From positions 24,056,001-24,120,000 of the forward strand of contig OX579637.1 in the NCBI GenBank assembly GCA_951230915.1: a DNA stretch of 64,000 nucleotides, written 5' to 3'. Made by a program: the position numbers and the translations under genes. Shown piece by piece: positions 60,099-64,000 of the stretch (positions within the stretch are counted from its first letter, which is position 1; each line of letters starts with the position of its first letter). The notes beneath the pieces are model-generated. The model was not told the origin of the DNA, made no database searches, and worked only from the letters and a program-made list of their open reading frames with translations. The stretch comes from Antitrichia curtipendula. Lineage: Eukaryota > Streptophyta > Bryopsida > Hypnales > Leucodontaceae.

Positions 60099-60862
60099 GA
60101 GGTAGCCAAGGGTGGGCGCAGAAAGAGAATGCCGCGGAGTGTGCTTTCTGTAGTTGCTCAACCAAGACAGAAGTGGTTGAACATCGTGTTGGATTTGAAC
60201 GGCATAGAATCCCTACAATCATTGGGACAAAGGCTGTCTTCGTTCGTCCCAACCTGAAGGATTTCTTAAACGATGTTTCTAGGATCTCAAATCGCGTCGT
60301 AGTTTGGAGCTCGATGTTGAAGAAGACGGTGGAACCCGTCACGAGTTTCCTGTTCCATAACTGCAAGGCGCCATTCAAGATCCTAGGCCAAGACAAGTGC
60401 AGGAGGATAGAGATGTCCAAGGGGGATTTCTTTAAACAATTGGGTAGCCCGTGACATCTGAAAGTTCTTGATGAACAATTGTTCCTTGACCTTGATAATC
60501 CTAAGTCTTTTAATAAAGACAATACTATTCTGATTGATGACTCTCCGCAAAAGGGTGTCCTCAATGAGAACGAGAATATGATATTTCTCAAGACTTGGAG
60601 TCATTACGGGCAAGGGGACAAAGTCTTGTTGGGCACCCTTGGTCCGTGGTTGAGACGACTCTACGAGAACTATTCTATAGGCCGTTTGCGCAAATTTGTA
60701 AATGCAAACTACATTGGCGTGCCTCCGCTATCGACTTCCAATGAAAGAGCGCAAATTATAGTGGATGGGATGAGGAGTGCAGCCCAAAATATAGGGTCAC
60801 GTTTTGTCCTGCCGGGGTTGAATGTAGTGGTCGAGCCAGAAACATGCACTAAAAAGGGATAG
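60099..60862 (+). pseudogene. FCP1/NIF-type HAD phosphatase domain exon, downstream of the ParB-methyltransferase exons
   Basis: The acceptor is TTGATCAG at 60098, in phase 0 with the donor at 59568 (CAG/GTACGC), so it may be the last exon of the same gene. Motifs in order: IVLDLNG (about 60184-60204; the DLNG form of the catalytic DxDxT seen in plant FCP1-like proteins), FVRPNLKDFLNDVSRI, VVVWSSMLKKTVEPVTSFLF, ILGQDKCRRIEMSKG, TILIDDSPQKGVL, then LLGTLGPWLRRLYENYSIGR. This covers a complete FCP1 homology domain, a family acting on phosphorylated RNA polymerase II tails or other proteins. One frameshift near 60205 and a TGA at 60452 break it. TAG at 60860 is the probable true stop. A captured host gene is the simplest reading. 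Confidence 0.75.
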
Positions 60863-61084
60863 ATTTTTCCTTCTATGGGTTGATTATAGATTCGTTTGTA
60901 TATTTTGTGAAGGCTGATTTGTATGTAAATTTCATTAATTTGTAATAGTAAGAGTTTTAAAATTTTGTTATAGACTTTTGGCGTGTTATGGGGATATTGA
61001 ATTGTCTTTGAATCTGGTGCAACATTTGTTTTTCATATGTGATTTGTTATTATGGGGTTCAGGATAAATTGAGGAAGTGTTGTG

Positions 61085-61246
61085 TTATCTTTGAATCAAG
61101 GATAGTTGTCGAAGTGTTGTGCTATCTTTGAACCGATTTCAATTGAGGAATTGTTGTGCTATCTTTGAGTCGAGGATAGTTGTGGAAGCATTGGGTTCTC
61201 AAAGATAAATTGTGGAAGCATTGTGTTATCTTTGAGCCGAGGATAA
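61085..61246. repeat. Three palindromes between the phosphatase exon and the last exon block
   Basis: Copies start at 61085, 61159 and 61226. Broken copies are near 61120 and 61195. The words GTTGTGGAAGCATTG recur between them, so this is a short tandem of about 66-70 bp. Confidence 0.8.
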
Positions 61247-61296
61247 ATGGTGGTGAATCTTGAACTCTTTGGTTGGTTTAGGTCGGTGGATCGGTA

Positions 61297-62202
61297 ATGC
61301 ACCTTCTTCAACAACGACCTGAACTCAACACCAGGAGCCTGTTGTTTGGATCTGATGCTCCCCTATTGGGGAGGTCCAACTCGGCTGGAGAAAGTTTCAT
61401 GCCCTCTCCCTATTCTAGGGCTTACCTTCTCGGCACAGCCACGGACGGGGCGTTGGCCGCAATTGACTTTTCAAAAGGGAATGTGGAGAATGGCGTGGTG
61501 GATAGCCCACCTAGTCGGGGACTGGTCAGGACACTGGTCTGCTAGCCCTCGCCTATGAAGAGAACTGCCGCTACTCAAAGTCGATTGTGCTCGCAGTCGC
61601 CTACTCACCCAACTCCAAACACCCCCCCCTATAGAAAACTGTATGCGGATGACAAAGAGCAAGTGGAGGATCCTTGTCTCGAGGATGGTGTGCTGTATCT
61701 ACCAGTAGTTGCCGATCATTCTCTCCTACGCGAAGACCTCAACACAAATTTCTCGGGAGGGTATCGTAAGAAGAAGCTTGCATTGGGTGCATGCAATGCA
61801 AGTCAAATCCCGCGCCTTGTAGAGATCAACAGGTCCCGACCTTTGAAATATGTGGGGGGTGTATCTTTGCCTCAAGGACAAAGCACTCTTCGCAAATTTC
61901 GGCAATCAAATTACACACAATCAACTGCAACTATTGATCCGTACATAAACCCTGTCAATAAACTGATTCCAAGGCTCCTTCCTCAAAGTTCCAGATCTCT
62001 CTCTAATGATGGTATTTCTGGAAGTGAACGGAAGCGACGGAGAGAGGTGAAGGAACTAATTTAGATGGGGATGTGCGGTCCCGTTCTGTACGCAAGCAAT
62101 CAACTGAGGCCTTCTCGACGCGAGGATATCATTAGAGGGTTGGCGAAGCTAAAAGCAATGGAGGCAACCAATGACGTAACGAAGAGCGATTCCAACAAGT
62201 AG
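61297..62202 (+). pseudogene. Unknown protein exon block at the right end of the second system
   Basis: One frame of 302 codons from ATG 61297 to TAG 62200 is interrupted only by TAG at 61543 and TAG at 62062. A plausible acceptor (TTGGTTTAG) lies at about 61281. The protein is Ser/Pro-rich early, then contains a proline-rich spacer, LRKFRQSNYTQ and a basic ERKRRREVKE stretch. It ends with LRPSRREDIIRGLAKLKAME. I recognise no family. It follows three palindromes and may be either a separate gene or terminal exons of the same transcription unit. Confidence 0.45.
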
Positions 62203-64000
62203 TGGGAGTGTTTCTCGCTTGAGAAACAATAAACTTTGTTCAAAAATCATTACTATTAATAGATTAATCATTCAAATACAAAATACCATTTTTTTTAAAA
62301 AGCAAATACTTCATGTGCAGATAGCATGTACATTTTCATACTACATACTACACGTTCAATCATTAGATTTATTGAGATTCATTTCTTGTGAAATGAAGTA
62401 TATATACTACCGAATTAAATTGTTTCCTATGTAGATGGGTTCTCCAGTAAATTCATGTCTTTCATTGTAAAGTGCGCAACTTTTATAAATGTCACATGTT
62501 TTTTGACCACTCATATCGAATTGCATTTCTCAAATTCACATCTCCTTGTAGATTTCGTGTTGGATTCCATTCTTAATTTGTAATTTTCAATTGGCTGGTG
62601 ATAGAGTTGCCTACATTTATCTTCACCTTCAACAACTTATCTTTGAAACAGAGGGTCCTAGTTTCTCAAAATGACCACTTTCTCTCATTTTAATGAATAT
62701 AGCCTTATAGGCTCGATATCTTCTTGTTTACTATCAATTCAAAATAATAATAAATTCAGTAACTTACAAATGAGCTGCATTTAGGAACCATGACTGAATT
62801 AAAAGGTCCAGAAGAAAATCCAGTGCATCCAAACCTTCGTGACTCTGATTTTCAGACCTAACACTTTGTGTACTTGGCAAGTACTAGGATTAGTGCAAAT
62901 CCTCCATTAGAAGCCTTTCAATTTCCTACTCTTTTATTAGTTCTATATGTTGTCATTTGCCCTCACTCTTCTTCCTGACTCCATTGGCTTCACTTCTCTT
63001 GCTTTTCCTGATCACTTGTACCTTGAGTCAAGTCCTAACAATTATGCCAGGCAGACAATACCAGTGAAGAAAGATGATTTTTGAAGACCATGAACCCCAC
63101 ATTGGATTGAAGATGAAATATCTCAGAGTGCAGAAATGGAGAGAGAACCAATGGCTGAGCAGTACGTACCTAATTGATTTGCAAAACTCCCTTACATTGG
63201 TGGATAGATACCGTATGGTCAGTATGTCTGCATGTACAGTACTATTTTGGAGCCCGAGCCAGTGCAAATGGGCATAAGTTTGGATTCAATATAGTGCACC
63301 ATATTGTAACGTGGTTGACAGACTGTCTTTTTGAGTCATGGTGATGGTGATGGTAATGATGGTTGTTAGGGTTGGTGTAAAAGTGAAAAAAACAGCTCCA
63401 ATTCTTCAATCTTCAGAAAGTGTGAGAAAAGGATTGCAGTGTTGCCGACAATTGAAGGTCAAAGGAGACAGAGGTATGTGGTGAGTGAAATTATAGTTGT
63501 GGAGTTATTTTGGTCATTCAGAAAAGAAGTGGCTGTTGTGAAGATTTTACTGCTAGAAATGGTCACAAGAGCCTCAAATCATACGTAGCTAGAAGCCAAA
63601 ATAAAAAACGTTGTGAAAGGGTTCTTAGAAGAATGATGAGTTTGAGTAAAGCATTAGACCTTTTGGAATTTATCCAAATTTGCAAAATGAGCTACAATTA
63701 GTTCCCAGTGGAGTGTTGATTTTGTTGTGCTCGCAACGTACATGGACTTTGGAAGTCATTTGCTCTTTCGAACGGCAGCTAGAACGTGTAGAAGCAGATC
63801 TACAGTCCGGCACTTCCATGGTCTTGGTATGTGAACCCTTGGGTCTGGTAGGCTTGCAAAATTTGAAGGGCCCATGACTTAGCTCTTAGTAGAATAATCA
63901 TATTTGTCAACTACTTTTCCACATTGTGAAGCGTGCCAATCAATTCGACCTTCTTTTTTTTCAATGAAAGATCTTTTTATAATGAAGATTCTTTTTTTTC
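62203..64000. other. AT-rich right flank, no gene seen
   Basis: Two broken palindromes near 62616-62660 (TTATCTTCACCTTCAA and TTATCTTTGAAACAG) mark the last trace of the second system. A GTGATGGTGATGGTAATGATGG microsatellite-like run lies near 63341. Short ORFs at 63074, 63510 and 63680 show no motif. Confidence 0.5.

Noticed and set aside
13708..60862. An alternative genetic code or U-to-C RNA editing that reads the in-frame stops
   Set aside because: All three stop codons occur, true stops of the same kinds end other frames, and frameshifts also occur in the second gene. These are nuclear-type genes with spliceosomal introns, whereas U-to-C editing is known from organelles. Cytosine deamination explains the pattern more simply.
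48347..61246. A CRISPR-like array
   Set aside because: The repeats are palindromic and short, but spacing is irregular, copies are diverged and lie in introns and exons, and no cas-like gene is present.
13708..62202. An inserted giant-virus or phage segment
   Set aside because: The ParB-methylase architecture suggests a viral or bacterial ancestor. However, the genes have many plant-like introns, sit beside transposases, and no capsid, polymerase or packaging gene is visible.

Overview
The window looks like nuclear DNA of a land plant with a large, transposon-rich, AT-rich genome. The evidence is GT-AG introns of about 80-310 bp, degenerate TTTAGGG-type telomere repeats, a plant-type Mutator-like (MULE) transposase, a DUF7869-type gene, and almost no ordinary host genes. 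The gene families suggest a non-flowering plant (moss, lycophyte, fern or gymnosperm), but the sequence does not settle this. Only the MULE transposase is clearly intact. Most other coding regions are recently decayed and keep their splice sites.

Region by region. 1-2.7 kb: a small MITE and a dispersed repeat in AT-rich DNA. 2.7-19.1 kb: a candidate 16.4-kb MULE with a 10-bp direct repeat at both edges and a roughly 19-bp inverted terminal match. It carries a two-exon, 1107-residue transposase on the minus strand. Head-to-head with it on the plus strand is an 11-exon gene combining a ParB-like nuclease-fold motif with a beta-class DNA amino-methyltransferase-like domain. A leader with degenerate ~355-bp tandem repeats lies upstream of that gene. 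22.3-29.6 kb: two diverged copies of one unrecognised retroelement-like gene, in opposite orientation. 29.9-44 kb: very AT-rich, with only small fragments (a SANT-like remnant, a two-exon orphan, hairpins). 44.2-62.7 kb: a second system. It has a DUF7869-type gene on the minus strand (two nonsense codons) and, head-to-head on the plus strand, a decayed ParB-like / methyltransferase-like gene that runs on into an FCP1-type HAD phosphatase domain, followed by a further exon block.

The second system is marked by at least 26 copies of a short imperfect palindrome, core TATCTTCGRSYCGAAGATA. I saw them nowhere else in the window. Nearly all lie in introns, with the densest clusters in the 5' leader introns of the DUF7869 gene and of the ParB-methyltransferase gene. 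This ties the two genes together as parts of one element.

The main conclusion is that two unrelated transposase-like genes are each paired head-to-head with a different, diverged ParB-like/methyltransferase-like gene. That architecture resembles ParB-methylase proteins of phages and bacteria. It suggests plant mobile elements that carry their own DNA-modifying or DNA-reading protein. Domain assignments rest on motifs read by eye and need profile searches. The decay is dominated by TAG and TGA stops with few frameshifts, which fits deamination of methylated cytosines.
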